Source: a virus. Taken from it: a stretch of 64,000 nucleotides of DNA. Both the position numbers and the translations under genes were made by a program. Below the pieces are notes generated by a model that was not told the DNA's origin, made no database searches, and saw nothing but the letters and a program-made list of their open reading frames with translations. The stretch lies in the IMG/VR virus record IMGVR_UViG_3300010430_000013, positions 1-64,000 of that record, one strand, 5' to 3'. Of this stretch, positions 7,642 through 14,965 are shown in pieces; position 1 is the first letter of the stretch, and each line of letters begins with the position of its first letter.

Positions 7642-7867
7642 CTGTGGAGATGGCTCAGGTCAAACTGTTTCAACAGGACTAGGCGTAGGCGCGGGAGCAG
7701 GTTCTGGCAAAAGCAATTGTTGTGGAGAATCTGAAATTGATTTGTCTGATTCGTCTAATCGCTGGAATATCGGCTGGGGAACCGGAACACGCTACGGAAA
7801 CTGCGATTTTAGTGGATTAAGCAGTCATTGGATAAGAAAAATTGAACATTTCAGACCATACGGTTAA
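7628..7867 (+). CDS. Glycine-rich mini-protein 14
   Basis: 79 aa from the ATG at 7628 (a GTG at 7616 is possible). NCGDGSGQTVSTGLGVGAGA and GSGKSNCCGES are followed by a WNIGWGTGTRYGNC stretch. Of the members, it is the richest in small residues. Confidence 0.65.
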   Translation: MVQDNCGDGSGQTVSTGLGVGAGAGSGKSNCCGESEIDLSDSSNRWNIGWGTGTRYGNCDFSGLSSHWIRKIEHFRPYG

Positions 7868-8081
7868 TCATTATGGATATGGCACAGGTTACGGTCATCT
7901 AGACAACACAGACCCGGATGACGATGATATCATATTCTATTTAACAGCTGTCACCGAAAAAAGAGGTGGTTCGACTGGCAGAGGATGTATATACTCAGAC
8001 GGGGAAAAATCTGGCTACGGCTCTGGAACCGGTCATTTAAATAAGGACTCATGCAAGGCGTCAGGAGCTGAATGTGGTTAA
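7842..8081 (+). CDS. Glycine-rich mini-protein 15
   Basis: 79 aa, probably from a TTG at 7842. NISDHTVNHYGYGTGYGH repeats the NISDHSV start of mini-protein 3. An acidic middle (DPDDDD) is followed by SGYGSGTGHLNKDSC. Confidence 0.55.
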   Translation: MNISDHTVNHYGYGTGYGHLDNTDPDDDDIIFYLTAVTEKRGGSTGRGCIYSDGEKSGYGSGTGHLNKDSCKASGAECG

Positions 8082-8280
8082 AGACTGTGACATACAAGGC
8101 TTTTCTTATAAAGAGAGAGCAGAGAGGGTTGATTGTGACGGCGACTGCAATGGGATTGGCGGTGGCTGGGGAGACGGAGAGGCATGTGGCCATACAATGA
8201 GAAACGGAACATCAAAATGCGAGAGAATTGGGACTGCGATTCAATTGGGGTCGGGCGAGGGTATGGACAGGTCTCTATAA
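8074..8280 (+). CDS. Glycine-rich mini-protein 16
   Basis: 68 aa from GTG at 8074, overlapping the previous gene by 8 bases. CDGDCNGIGGGWGDGEAC is the central run. Cys-rich (six Cys). The start codon choice is uncertain. Confidence 0.55.
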   Translation: MVKDCDIQGFSYKERAERVDCDGDCNGIGGGWGDGEACGHTMRNGTSKCERIGTAIQLGSGEGMDRSL

Positions 8281-8426
8281 ACTTTGATAACCCAGTGGTT
8301 GTCCTGATGTATGAGCTTGCTGTTAAATCAGGTCAAAACATGACGCATGGTTGTTCTGAAAATAATTTTCAATTTGAAAAACACGGCATTGGTATAGGTT
8401 GGGGACATGCGTATACCGACAGGTAA
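8184..8426 (+). CDS. Glycine-rich mini-protein 17
   Basis: 80 aa from ATG 8184, or 69 aa from ATG 8217; the latter gives the shorter overlap typical of the array. Two Gly runs (SIGVGRGYGQ and GIGIGWGHA) flank an ordinary hydrophobic stretch (FDNPVVVLMYELAV). Confidence 0.6.
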   Translation: MWPYNEKRNIKMRENWDCDSIGVGRGYGQVSINFDNPVVVLMYELAVKSGQNMTHGCSENNFQFEKHGIGIGWGHAYTDR

Positions 8427-8595
8427 TAATTTTGGCATAGGAATGGGTCATATAGATGGTTTTGATGAGACCGATGCTTTTTTGGTCTTTATGTCTATAC
8501 TATATCAGTCGCGTGGGTATGGCTACGGAAAAGGCTGTAACCACACGCAGGACGAAATAAATTCTGGCGAAGGACAGGGAAGAGGATCATGGTAA
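8407..8595 (+). CDS. Glycine-rich mini-protein 18
   Basis: 62 aa, ATG overlapping the previous stop by 20 bases. FGIGMGHIDGFDETDAF, then RGYGYGKGCNH and GEGQGRG. Followed by a 7-base overlap into the next ATG. Confidence 0.65.
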   Translation: MRIPTGNNFGIGMGHIDGFDETDAFLVFMSILYQSRGYGYGKGCNHTQDEINSGEGQGRGSW

Positions 8596-8801
8596 ATTCT
8601 GGAGCAGGCTCAGTTTACACTGATTGTCTTAGAGATGGTTCAACAGATGAACAAATTCTATGTTTAATTGGTTCTCCAGGATATTATGATGGGTCTGGGC
8701 TCGGTTGGGGGTCAGCTACAGGCTGGGCGCCTCAATACTATGGGGCAGGCTTTGGTAGTGGGGACTGCAATCAGAAAGGTGACAACAATTACCGTTTCTA
8801 G
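8589..8801 (+). CDS. Glycine-rich mini-protein 19
   Basis: 70 aa from ATG 8589. NSGAGSVYTDC, then GSGLGWGSATGWA and GAGFGSGDCNQKGD. The C-terminal 23 bases overlap the next gene. Confidence 0.65.
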   Translation: MVNSGAGSVYTDCLRDGSTDEQILCLIGSPGYYDGSGLGWGSATGWAPQYYGAGFGSGDCNQKGDNNYRF

Positions 8802-8994
8802 AATCAACAAACAATATAAAGACTCCAAAGGAGATGCTTGCGGAAAAGGCAGATCCGATGGAAAATCTACAGGTTATTGCATTGTTAGCTTTTATCCTCC
8901 AGGGGAGGGAAGCGGTGCAGGATACGAAACAGGACATGGTTTTGGAAGAGGAAGCGGAAACGGTGATTGTAGAAGCCTTGGCCAGAGCATTTAA
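8779..8994 (+). CDS. Glycine-rich mini-protein 20
   Basis: 71 aa from GTG 8779; an ATT at 8788 behind AAAGG is an alternative. GDACGKGRSDGKSTGYC and GEGSGAGYETGHGFGRGSGN form the Gly-rich part. A longer in-frame extension to 8668 lies wholly over the previous gene and was rejected. Confidence 0.5.
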   Translation: MTTITVSRINKQYKDSKGDACGKGRSDGKSTGYCIVSFYPPGEGSGAGYETGHGFGRGSGNGDCRSLGQSI

Positions 8995-8997
8995 GAT

Positions 8998-9216
8998 ATG
9001 TATAATGGTAACTACGACGAAACTCACAGTGACTTCTGTGTTTCAGGGTGCGGCTACTGCACCACAGACGGAGAAGGTTGGGGCAACGGACTACATTTGG
9101 ATTTTTGCTTTGGGTATGGGGCATCCGGCAGTGGAGTTGGTGTTACTTCTTGCAGCGCGTCCGGTTACTCAAAAATGAGCAGAACAAATGGATCAATTAC
9201 CGAAACTCCACGATGA
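8998..9216 (+). CDS. Glycine-rich mini-protein 21
   Basis: 72 aa from ATG 8998, three bases after the previous stop. SGCGYCTTDGEGWGNGLH aligns with YGCGYCSADGTAWGDGDA of the next gene, another adjacent duplicated pair. The later part has GYGASGSGVGV. Confidence 0.7.
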   Translation: MYNGNYDETHSDFCVSGCGYCTTDGEGWGNGLHLDFCFGYGASGSGVGVTSCSASGYSKMSRTNGSITETPR

Positions 9217-9457
9217 CTATGAAATCTACGGCTGCGGATATTGTTCAGCAGATGGCACAGCATGGGGAGACGGCGATGCATACACCACCAACACACCAAC
9301 CGGACTAGGCTTTGGAACAGGAGCGGCAGACTCAGAGGCTAACGATAACGTCAGTTCTGGTTCGGAAATAGGCATAGGTTGGGGCACCGGAGAAGCTTGG
9401 GGTAGTACTGATCATTGCGGGATTGGCTTATCTGGTTATTCCAAAGATTTTATGTAA
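9188..9457 (+). CDS. Glycine-rich mini-protein 22 (last of array)
   Basis: 89 aa from ATG 9188. YGCGYCSADGTAWGDGDA is shared with mini-protein 21, and GIGWGTGEAWGS with mini-protein 10. The stop lies inside the 3' end of the convergent serine protease gene (22-base overlap), which closes the array. Confidence 0.7.
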   Translation: MDQLPKLHDDYEIYGCGYCSADGTAWGDGDAYTTNTPTGLGFGTGAADSEANDNVSSGSEIGIGWGTGEAWGSTDHCGIGLSGYSKDFM

Positions 9458-10107
9458 GCGTCTAAGTGCTTCTTAATGATATATGCAGGAATACACACAG
9501 CCGTTGTGCCGCCATCTGTCTGTCTAGAAATCATTCCCATGACGTATCCACCCATCTCTAAAGATTGTGCGGGTGAGCCACTACAGCCGCCCTCACAAAG
9601 AGGCGAACCTTTAAGCACTTTAAAATCATAAACATCCCCAATACTAGTCTGTCTGTTGGCATGTCCAATAACATTTAGAACATTAGGCTTTCCAGCGGGG
9701 AAGCCTGGAGCCACACAGATAACGCCTTCGCATTTCTTTGCAGGACTGAGATTTAGAGGATTTTTTACCTTGCCGTGAGCTGGGTCAAACTTTAGAATTG
9801 CAACATCGTCCATTTGACCGAATTCAGCGCCTTCGCATTCATAGACAACTGTAGCTTTGCCAAGCTCTTTAAGAACTATCGTACCTGCTACAGGCCCAGG
9901 AATAACACTGTGAAGCGTTACTACTTCACCAATAGACACAGAGTGATCTGTCGCTATGATTGTACTGGCATCAATAAAAAAACCAGTCGAAAGTCCAGTC
10001 TTTTTGTCTGGGCCAATCTTAGATTCTATCCGAACAATTTGGCCGTTTACCTGACTAATCAAGGAGAACAGCAGTGAAATAACCGCAAGTGCTTTAAAAA
10101 TTCGCAT
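9436..10107 (-). CDS. Secreted trypsin-like serine protease
   Basis: 223 aa. Residues 1-22 are a signal peptide (hydrophobic SLLFSLISQV core ending at NG). The S1-type triad is visible: H55 in IIATDHSV, D101 in MDDVAILKFD, S176 in EGGCSGSPA, where GCSGSP replaces the usual GDSGGP. This suggests an HtrA/V8-like exported protease without a PDZ domain. It is antisense between the glycine-rich array and the reverse transcriptase, with its own promoter at 10128-10140 and GGAGG before the start. A host-surface or virion substrate is plausible but unproven. Confidence 0.85.
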   Translation of the reverse strand: MRIFKALAVISLLFSLISQVNGQIVRIESKIGPDKKTGLSTGFFIDASTIIATDHSVSIGEVVTLHSVIPGPVAGTIVLKELGKATVVYECEGAEFGQMDDVAILKFDPAHGKVKNPLNLSPAKKCEGVICVAPGFPAGKPNVLNVIGHANRQTSIGDVYDFKVLKGSPLCEGGCSGSPAQSLEMGGYVMGMISRQTDGGTTAVCIPAYIIKKHLDAYIKSLE

Positions 10108-10127
10108 TTTATTTTTCCTCCAACTCT

Positions 10128-10140
10128 TTTATACACCAAA
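10128..10140 (-). promoter_or_regulatory. Minus-strand promoter for the protease
   Basis: The minus strand reads TTTGGTGTATAAA, with a TATAAA box (complement of 10128-10133) directly after GGTG. It faces the protease start at 10107. The opposite strand has TATACA at 10131, which could serve the RNA units as a divergent promoter. Confidence 0.5.
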
Positions 10141-10143
10141 ACC

Positions 10144-10283
10144 AGACTGTTGCTAAACTTGTTAATTCAAGGTTCCGTTGTTCCGACGGGCTAAATAGAG
10201 TAAACTAGAGGCTGGCGCAGCTCCTTTACGACCTTCGGATAAAGGAGCTGTCGCCTCGAAATAGTATAATAGACGAACAGTCT
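10144..10283 (+). ncRNA. Retron-like msr-msd unit 1
   Basis: Complementary 8-base ends (AGACTGTT 10144-10151, AACAGTCT 10276-10283) look like a1/a2, and the first is followed by GC, as at retron branch sites. A 6-bp hairpin CCGTTG-TTC-CGACGG (10175-10189), a conserved GCTAAAT...AACTAGAGGCT stretch, and a long stem (GGCGCAGCTCCTTTA with TAAAGGAGCTGTCGCC, 10214-10255) lie inside. The long stem would be the msd part copied by the RT. Order and position, directly upstream of a retron-type RT, fit a retron non-coding RNA. Confidence 0.7.
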
Positions 10284-10286
10284 TAA

Positions 10287-10401
10287 CATTGCTGCTTTTC
10301 ATCGTGAAATTCCGTTGATACGACGGGCTAAATTTATTTAACTAGAGGCTTGCGCTACCAGGTTATCACCTGGTTTCGCGTCACCATTAAAACGAGCAAT
10401 G
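10287..10401 (+). ncRNA. Retron-like msr-msd unit 2
   Basis: Second copy, 3 bases after unit 1. Its ends are a different complementary pair (CATTGCT 10287-10293, AGCAATG 10395-10401), the latter overlapping the RT start codon. CCGTTG-ATA-CGACGG (10312-10326) and GCTAAAT...AACTAGAGGCT are conserved. The long stem is unrelated in sequence (ACCAGGT-TATC-ACCTGGT, flanked by GCG/CGC, 10352-10379). Pairing is kept while sequence changes between the copies, which argues for a selected RNA structure. Confidence 0.7.
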
Positions 10402-11103
10402 CATCTTACACAAAAATCCATAAAAATAGGCAACAAAATCAGGAAAATTGTCCTGTGTCCACCAGACTTTAAGGAGTCATATTATCGAAAACACGTAGAA
10501 CTTAGCAACCTATTCGAAGAAAACCCGTTCTGTGAGTATGTACATTGCAGAATTGGAAGATCCGTCATCAGTAATGCCAAGCCCCACATAGGGTTTACCT
10601 TTACCCTTAAGATGGATTTAAAAAACTTCTTCTACAATATTACTGTAGACTCACATGGACAATACATCCCCAAAGAATATCATAGATTTGTGTTTTATCG
10701 GGGTAGAGTTCCACAGGGCTTACCGACGAGTCCTTCTGTTGCCAATCTAGCTTTTGCTGTTTGCGACAAGCAGATAGCAGAATTTTGCAAAAAGAAAAAA
10801 GTTATTTATACTAGATACTGTGACGACCTGAGCTTTTCATTTAACGACTATACTTTGGCTGACCAGCTAAAGAAAAAAGTTTCAGATATTGTTTCTGGCG
10901 AGGCTCACAAGATCAACACCCGAAAAACCAAGTTGCTTTACGCAAAGGCAGGCCGTAGAATAATCTGCGGAGTTGGCGTTGGAGAAACTAAGCTGCACGC
11001 CACCAGAAAGTCTAAGCGTAACTTACGAACCTACAAGAAGAATGGGCAAGAGCTTGCAGCCCAAGGAATGCAGGCTTGGATTAACTACTGCGAAAGCGAA
11101 TAA
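10399..11103 (+). CDS. Minimal retron-type reverse transcriptase
   Basis: 234 aa, shorter than typical retron RTs (about 300 or more), mainly at the N-terminal fingers. Motifs in order: GRSVISNAKPH (53-63); first catalytic Asp in KMDLKNFF (D73); RVPQGLPTSPSVANLAF (from 103); YCDD (140-143) in place of the usual YADD; KINTRKTKLL (161-170); ICGVGVGE (179-186), equivalent to the retron VTGxxVN. The PQG-type motif and GRS..NAKPH segment are retron-like rather than DGR-like. It should prime from the upstream RNA. The next gene starts two bases downstream. No established retron effector is fused or obvious. Confidence 0.9.
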   Translation: MHLTQKSIKIGNKIRKIVLCPPDFKESYYRKHVELSNLFEENPFCEYVHCRIGRSVISNAKPHIGFTFTLKMDLKNFFYNITVDSHGQYIPKEYHRFVFYRGRVPQGLPTSPSVANLAFAVCDKQIAEFCKKKKVIYTRYCDDLSFSFNDYTLADQLKKKVSDIVSGEAHKINTRKTKLLYAKAGRRIICGVGVGETKLHATRKSKRNLRTYKKNGQELAAQGMQAWINYCESE

Positions 11104-11104
11104 T

Positions 11105-13039
11105 ATGAAATTACCAACACGCACACAAATCAACAAAACCTTCTCAAGCAACTCACAACAAACCAAAGAGTGCTTCTTCTCAAAAGGTAAAACGAACCAG
11201 CGTAATCTGATTGTCTCTAATTACTCTTATCCTGAGAGAGCAATCATTAGAGAGCTTACGGCTAACGCTAGGGACGCACATATCCAAGCAGGTCAAACTA
11301 AGCCTATCAAGCTAACAGTAAAAAATAACAGCGACCAAAAATATATCACCAAAGGGTTCTGGTTTGAGATTCGTGATTACGGCAACGGAGTATCTAAAGA
11401 GTACCTTGATAATGAATGGTGCGAGATTGGCCTATCAACCAAATCAGAGTCTAACGACCAAGTTGGTGCGTTTGGTATTGGTCGAATGACCCCGTTTTGC
11501 TTGGCGGAATCGTTTAGTATTACGACATTCCAAGACGGTAAAGCTCACAGTTATGTGATGTCGGAAAATTCCAGCGGAGTATTTCAGAATACCTTCCTTG
11601 GAACCCGCGATACTAACGAAGAAAACGGATTGAAAATTCAATTTCAAACCAATAAGGGTCGCATCAATCCAGAACACTTTTTTAATGTGCTATTCCTTGA
11701 TGTGCCGCTAGACGCTACCGTTGACGGTCAAAAGATTAAAATCCAAAATCACTCAGACTACTCTTGGCATGGAGATGATTACAGCCTGTCTAATCGTGGT
11801 GGATTTGTAATCTACGGAGGAATTGCGTACGAGCCCGTTTACACGAGTTATCTAGGCGGTTCGCCCCTCAATGTAACTATCCCGCTGGGAGAACTTGAAG
11901 TTTCATCCTCCAGAGAGGCTCTCTCTAGGACCACAGAGAACTGCGAAATTATAAAAAAATACCAAGAAAAAGCCAAGAACAATATTAAAAAGAGCATTCA
12001 AGCAAAATTGAATACCTGCTCCTCCAGGAAGGAGGCGTTTAAATTATATTATGATTTAGTTATGCGTATGCCAAACGGAACACTTAACACGGCATTATAT
12101 CAAGGGGAGAGATTGCTCCTTAGAACAAAAAATAACTATCAAAGCTATGTCAATTCTCTTTCTGAAGAAACATGTTGGGATAATAGAGTTGGAAACATTC
12201 GTCTAGAGCCCGACATTAATGGGATAATCATTGATGATGATAAATATTCCGCCAGGAACTATATTAAAGCCGCTGAATTAGAAGGACTGGTTGTAGTTGC
12301 TAAGCATATTAGCGTTGAAGACTTCGCAAAAGAGTTGTGTCTTGACGAGAAAGATATTTTGCTTTCTTCAACATTAGTTGAGCAAACTAAAGAGTACCTT
12401 AAAGAGAAAAGAAAATCTAGAAAAAGCTCTACAACCGGTCCAAACTTTGGTAGCGCTAAGTATTTTTCTTACAACGGGAATTTTTCGGGGCACTATGTTA
12501 AGGGCAACCTTACCCCGGTTTCAAAGCCTGAAAAATACATCATATCTATGGATAAGTATCAGATAAATAAACGGGTACTATTAAGTAGTTACAATGATAT
12601 CGCTACTCTTCCGGCATTCAGCATTGTAAGAGAGAGCCAATTCCAAAAGCTTATTGACTCTGGCAAATGCGAGTCTCTTTATGATAAAGCTACTCAAGAA
12701 ATAGAGAAGCAATCTAAAAACGTATTACGACACATTAAAAGAGCAAACTTGCTAAGAACTCATGAGGGCAGGTTAATTAAGTTCCTTTACGAAGAATGCG
12801 GATGGAAAAAGCTTAAGCCGATTTTAGAGAAAATGCAAAAATCAGAAAAGATTTGCGCCAAAAATGCCGCGCTAGTCAAGTCTATTCGACGAGCACCTAA
12901 CCAAAGTCTAGACTACGATATTGATTTTGGAATTATTGAGAGACTACCCTACAATGTTAGTCAAGTAAGACCAAGAGAAAAGGAGGACCTTAAGGCTCTT
13001 TACAAGCAAAAATACGGGGAGACAAAAAATGGAAAATGA
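11105..13039 (+). CDS. rIIA-like GHKL ATPase
   Basis: 644 aa. The start at 11105, just after the RT stop, is preferred over an in-frame ATG at 10973 inside the RT gene. GHKL ATP-binding motifs: N-box RELTANARDAH (49-59), DYGNG (91-95) and GAFGIG (121-126) after STKSESND. This arrangement is that of phage rIIA-like proteins (RELxxNAxDAH ... DYGxGL ... STK..SND ... GxGxGSKSPF). rIIA in T4 affects exclusion by host defences and membrane functions. Whether it forms an operon unit with the RT is open. Confidence 0.85.
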   Translation: MKLPTRTQINKTFSSNSQQTKECFFSKGKTNQRNLIVSNYSYPERAIIRELTANARDAHIQAGQTKPIKLTVKNNSDQKYITKGFWFEIRDYGNGVSKEYLDNEWCEIGLSTKSESNDQVGAFGIGRMTPFCLAESFSITTFQDGKAHSYVMSENSSGVFQNTFLGTRDTNEENGLKIQFQTNKGRINPEHFFNVLFLDVPLDATVDGQKIKIQNHSDYSWHGDDYSLSNRGGFVIYGGIAYEPVYTSYLGGSPLNVTIPLGELEVSSSREALSRTTENCEIIKKYQEKAKNNIKKSIQAKLNTCSSRKEAFKLYYDLVMRMPNGTLNTALYQGERLLLRTKNNYQSYVNSLSEETCWDNRVGNIRLEPDINGIIIDDDKYSARNYIKAAELEGLVVVAKHISVEDFAKELCLDEKDILLSSTLVEQTKEYLKEKRKSRKSSTTGPNFGSAKYFSYNGNFSGHYVKGNLTPVSKPEKYIISMDKYQINKRVLLSSYNDIATLPAFSIVRESQFQKLIDSGKCESLYDKATQEIEKQSKNVLRHIKRANLLRTHEGRLIKFLYEECGWKKLKPILEKMQKSEKICAKNAALVKSIRRAPNQSLDYDIDFGIIERLPYNVSQVRPREKEDLKALYKQKYGETKNGK

Positions 13040-13208
13040 AGATATTGAATACTTTTTCATGAACGGTACGCTTTGGATTCTTCCTCCTGATACGGATACC
13101 CCGAAGCCTGTTTCAACTGATAATCCACTTTATGCAATGGTGCTAGAGTTGGAAAACAAAAACGGAAATCTTAACGAGTATTTAAAGGAATCAGATGTCA
13201 AAGATTAA
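13029..13208 (+). CDS. Small hypothetical protein, 59 aa
   Basis: Reads MENEDIEYFFMNGTLWILPP and ends LNEYLKESDVKD. It overlaps the rIIA-like stop by 11 bases and the next ATG by 14, the usual packing here. Acidic, cytoplasmic, no recognised family. Confidence 0.6.
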   Translation: MENEDIEYFFMNGTLWILPPDTDTPKPVSTDNPLYAMVLELENKNGNLNEYLKESDVKD

Positions 13209-14289
13209 AATGAATCTAAACCTGGACATTGTTTTGGACGGGGACAAAATTACAGTCAGCGGGGCTGGCGAACGATGCCAGTGTGTGTGCAGAGAGCCTA
13301 CACCTACGCCTGAGCCGGAACCGGAGCCCACGCCTGAGCCAGAACCAACACCGGAACCGGAACCTACGCCTGAGCCTGAGCCAGAGCCAACGCCTGTCCC
13401 AGACGGAATGCCTAAAGAGTACGGATATAGTGAACTTTTCGCAACAAGTGGACCTGCTGGATCACACCGAGAAAGAGTTGATTATCCGGTATTTGTCTAT
13501 CAGATGAGCAGGTTTAACGCTTTTTATATCTGTAAGACCGGTGGGAAAAAGCAACTATACACCGCCATTGTTAAGGATGGCAAAATTGACTTCTCAACTG
13601 AGAAACACCTGCCTGTTGGAACTCAGAAAGTTGTTCACGTTCAAGCTGCCCAAGAAGAAAACTCTAGCCAAAAATGGCTGAACTTTGTTACGGAAAGCAA
13701 TGGTTTTCACTTGTATTCCTGGCTGGTAAACCGAGGAGAAGTTCAAGGAACTCCCGCAGAAACTCCTCACAGAACTTCGGACGTTATCGCGACAACCAGT
13801 GGACCAGGTATCGAGCTTTGGAAGAAAATCGATAATTTTGTCAAGCACCCATCGACCGGTAAAACTATTGATTATATCAGACGGTGGTTCAAAGGCGACA
13901 GCGACGAACTAACCTTTAATGGATTGGGCTCCAAAGAACAAGTCTACAGTATGGCCGTACATAAAGCCGACAACAAAGGCTATGTAGCTATGCTTGGCTT
14001 ATTCAAAATTGAGAACGATGGTGCTCATCAATACGGTGGAATTCACCCTGTTTGGGCCACGTCAAAAGATGGTATCGCTTGGGACTTGCCTTTTGGCACA
14101 AAGTCAGCTCTGGATGCTCCAGATAAAGACCGAATGGTTCTGCCTACTCAATTCATGCCATTCGGAAAAGAGTTGTATCTAGTCTACAGCGATAACGCAT
14201 TTAGCCACAACACTTACCAACCTGGAGATGTTACGAGTGGCGCTTATGTTAGATACCGTATGACAGATGTAGAAGGACTTCTTAATTGA
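13195..14289 (+). CDS. Propeller-like protein with Pro-Glu-Thr linker
   Basis: 364 aa. A short N-terminal domain with paired Cys (CQCVC) is followed by a rigid PEPTPEPEP-type linker (about residues 35-70), then a roughly 290-residue beta-rich domain. The latter has propeller-like features (ATSKDGIAWDLPFGTKSA, FGKELYLVYSD) resembling glycoside-hydrolase 43/sialidase-type folds. No catalytic residues can be assigned. The spacer plus propeller layout would suit a virion surface or receptor-binding role. Confidence 0.6.
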   Translation: MSKIKMNLNLDIVLDGDKITVSGAGERCQCVCREPTPTPEPEPEPTPEPEPTPEPEPTPEPEPEPTPVPDGMPKEYGYSELFATSGPAGSHRERVDYPVFVYQMSRFNAFYICKTGGKKQLYTAIVKDGKIDFSTEKHLPVGTQKVVHVQAAQEENSSQKWLNFVTESNGFHLYSWLVNRGEVQGTPAETPHRTSDVIATTSGPGIELWKKIDNFVKHPSTGKTIDYIRRWFKGDSDELTFNGLGSKEQVYSMAVHKADNKGYVAMLGLFKIENDGAHQYGGIHPVWATSKDGIAWDLPFGTKSALDAPDKDRMVLPTQFMPFGKELYLVYSDNAFSHNTYQPGDVTSGAYVRYRMTDVEGLLN

Positions 14290-14531
14290 GTTTATCACCA
14301 ATAACTTTAGAAGAATTTATCTCTAGATGCTTTCCTGGGGAGGTTTATCCGCCTCCTCAGAAAGGGGTCATCATAAGCGAAAATGATCTGAAAACTCTTT
14401 TTAGATGTCTCGAAGTTTTAGCGGATGCGTCTAAAGGCCAAGCAAACTCCTATGATCTTGTTGTGGTTAATCAAAACCTATCTGATTTAAAAACATCTAT
14501 TCTGAGAAATACTGAATATCCTTACTTCTAA
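14286..14531 (+). CDS. Hypothetical protein, 81 aa
   Basis: TTG start overlapping the previous stop (TTGA). Contains ITLEEFISRCFPGEVYPPP and a helical C-terminal half. Last plus-strand gene before the minus-strand operon, with which its 3' end converges (overlap 14497-14531). Family unknown. Confidence 0.6.
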   Translation: MSLSPITLEEFISRCFPGEVYPPPQKGVIISENDLKTLFRCLEVLADASKGQANSYDLVVVNQNLSDLKTSILRNTEYPYF

Positions 14532-14709
14532 ACACGCTGTTCGAAAAGATCTCGGGAGTAACGTTATTATACGTCTCCTGAGTTCTTTTTTTTGTTATGA
14601 CGGCACCCTCTGCGTAGAACGTGTTTCCAATTGCTACCACGTCCAGATTAGTGTAGGTGTATGTGCTAGCGCTAAAAAACAAAAGTGTTCCAGCAATAAA
14701 TTTATTCAT
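14497..14709 (-). CDS. Small secreted protein
   Basis: 70 aa, last gene of the minus-strand operon. Residues 1-19 look like a signal peptide (MNKFIAGTLLFFSASTYTY). The mature part contains DVVAIGNTFYAEGAV. Overlaps the upstream gene by 8 bases. Function unknown. Confidence 0.6.
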   Translation of the reverse strand: MNKFIAGTLLFFSASTYTYTNLDVVAIGNTFYAEGAVITKKRTQETYNNVTPEIFSNSVFRSKDIQYFSE

Positions 14710-14965
14710 AACTTAGCTCTCTAACCTTCTCTGGTGGAAGCCATCCATCCGTATTGGGTACAGTCAACTGCGAGTCGATAGCGATATCACCACTGTATTT
14801 TTTAACTTTCGTCGGAGCATTCTTAGAAGAATTGTCCGCCAAAACAACCACTGCGCTCACAAGAATAACAAACGATACAATCGTATACAGACTAAAAAGA
14901 CTGCTACGTCTTTCTGATTGTTTATTTTTTTCTTCAAAAGCGTTGTAAATGTCTAATGTACTCAT
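14702..14965 (-). CDS. Single-pass membrane protein
   Basis: 87 aa. A short cytoplasmic N-terminus (MSTLDIYNAFEEKNK) is followed by one transmembrane helix (TIVSFVILVSAVVVL, about residues 28-43) and an outside domain. ATGA-type overlap with the upstream protease gene. Possibly part of an envelope-associated complex with its neighbours. Confidence 0.65.
   Translation of the reverse strand: MSTLDIYNAFEEKNKQSERRSSLFSLYTIVSFVILVSAVVVLADNSSKNAPTKVKKYSGDIAIDSQLTVPNTDGWLPPEKVRELSYE

Larger units (their letters stand above)
3820..9457 (+). other. Array of overlapping glycine-rich mini-genes
   Basis: About 5.6 kb in which 22 short genes (50-93 aa) rich in GxGxGxGDG runs follow each other in changing frames. 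Neighbours typically overlap by 1 to 46 bases. Five ordinary small genes (5643, 6008, 6256, 6477, 7121) are interspersed. Each mini-gene has a variable 10-30-residue N-terminus, often with paired Cys or an NGSC/NISDH element, then one or two Gly/Asp/Tyr runs. Neighbouring members are clear paralogues (3820 and 4032; 8998 and 9188), so the array grew by tandem duplication. Polyglycine II bundles, as in T-even gp38 adhesins, are one structural idea, but no homology can be claimed. Confidence 0.8.

Noticed and set aside
3820-9457. The glycine-rich array as one gene broken by sequencing frameshifts
   Set aside because: Frame changes occur at intact start/stop junctions (TGATG, ATGA, TAATG), both frames in the overlaps are sensible, and ordinary genes lie inside. 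Resequencing would still be a useful control.
10399-11103. Diversity-generating retroelement
   Set aside because: The RT has retron/group II-type PQGLPTSP rather than the DGR-type motif, no template/variable repeat pair with A-specific changes was seen in the glycine-rich array or nearby, and there is no Avd gene.
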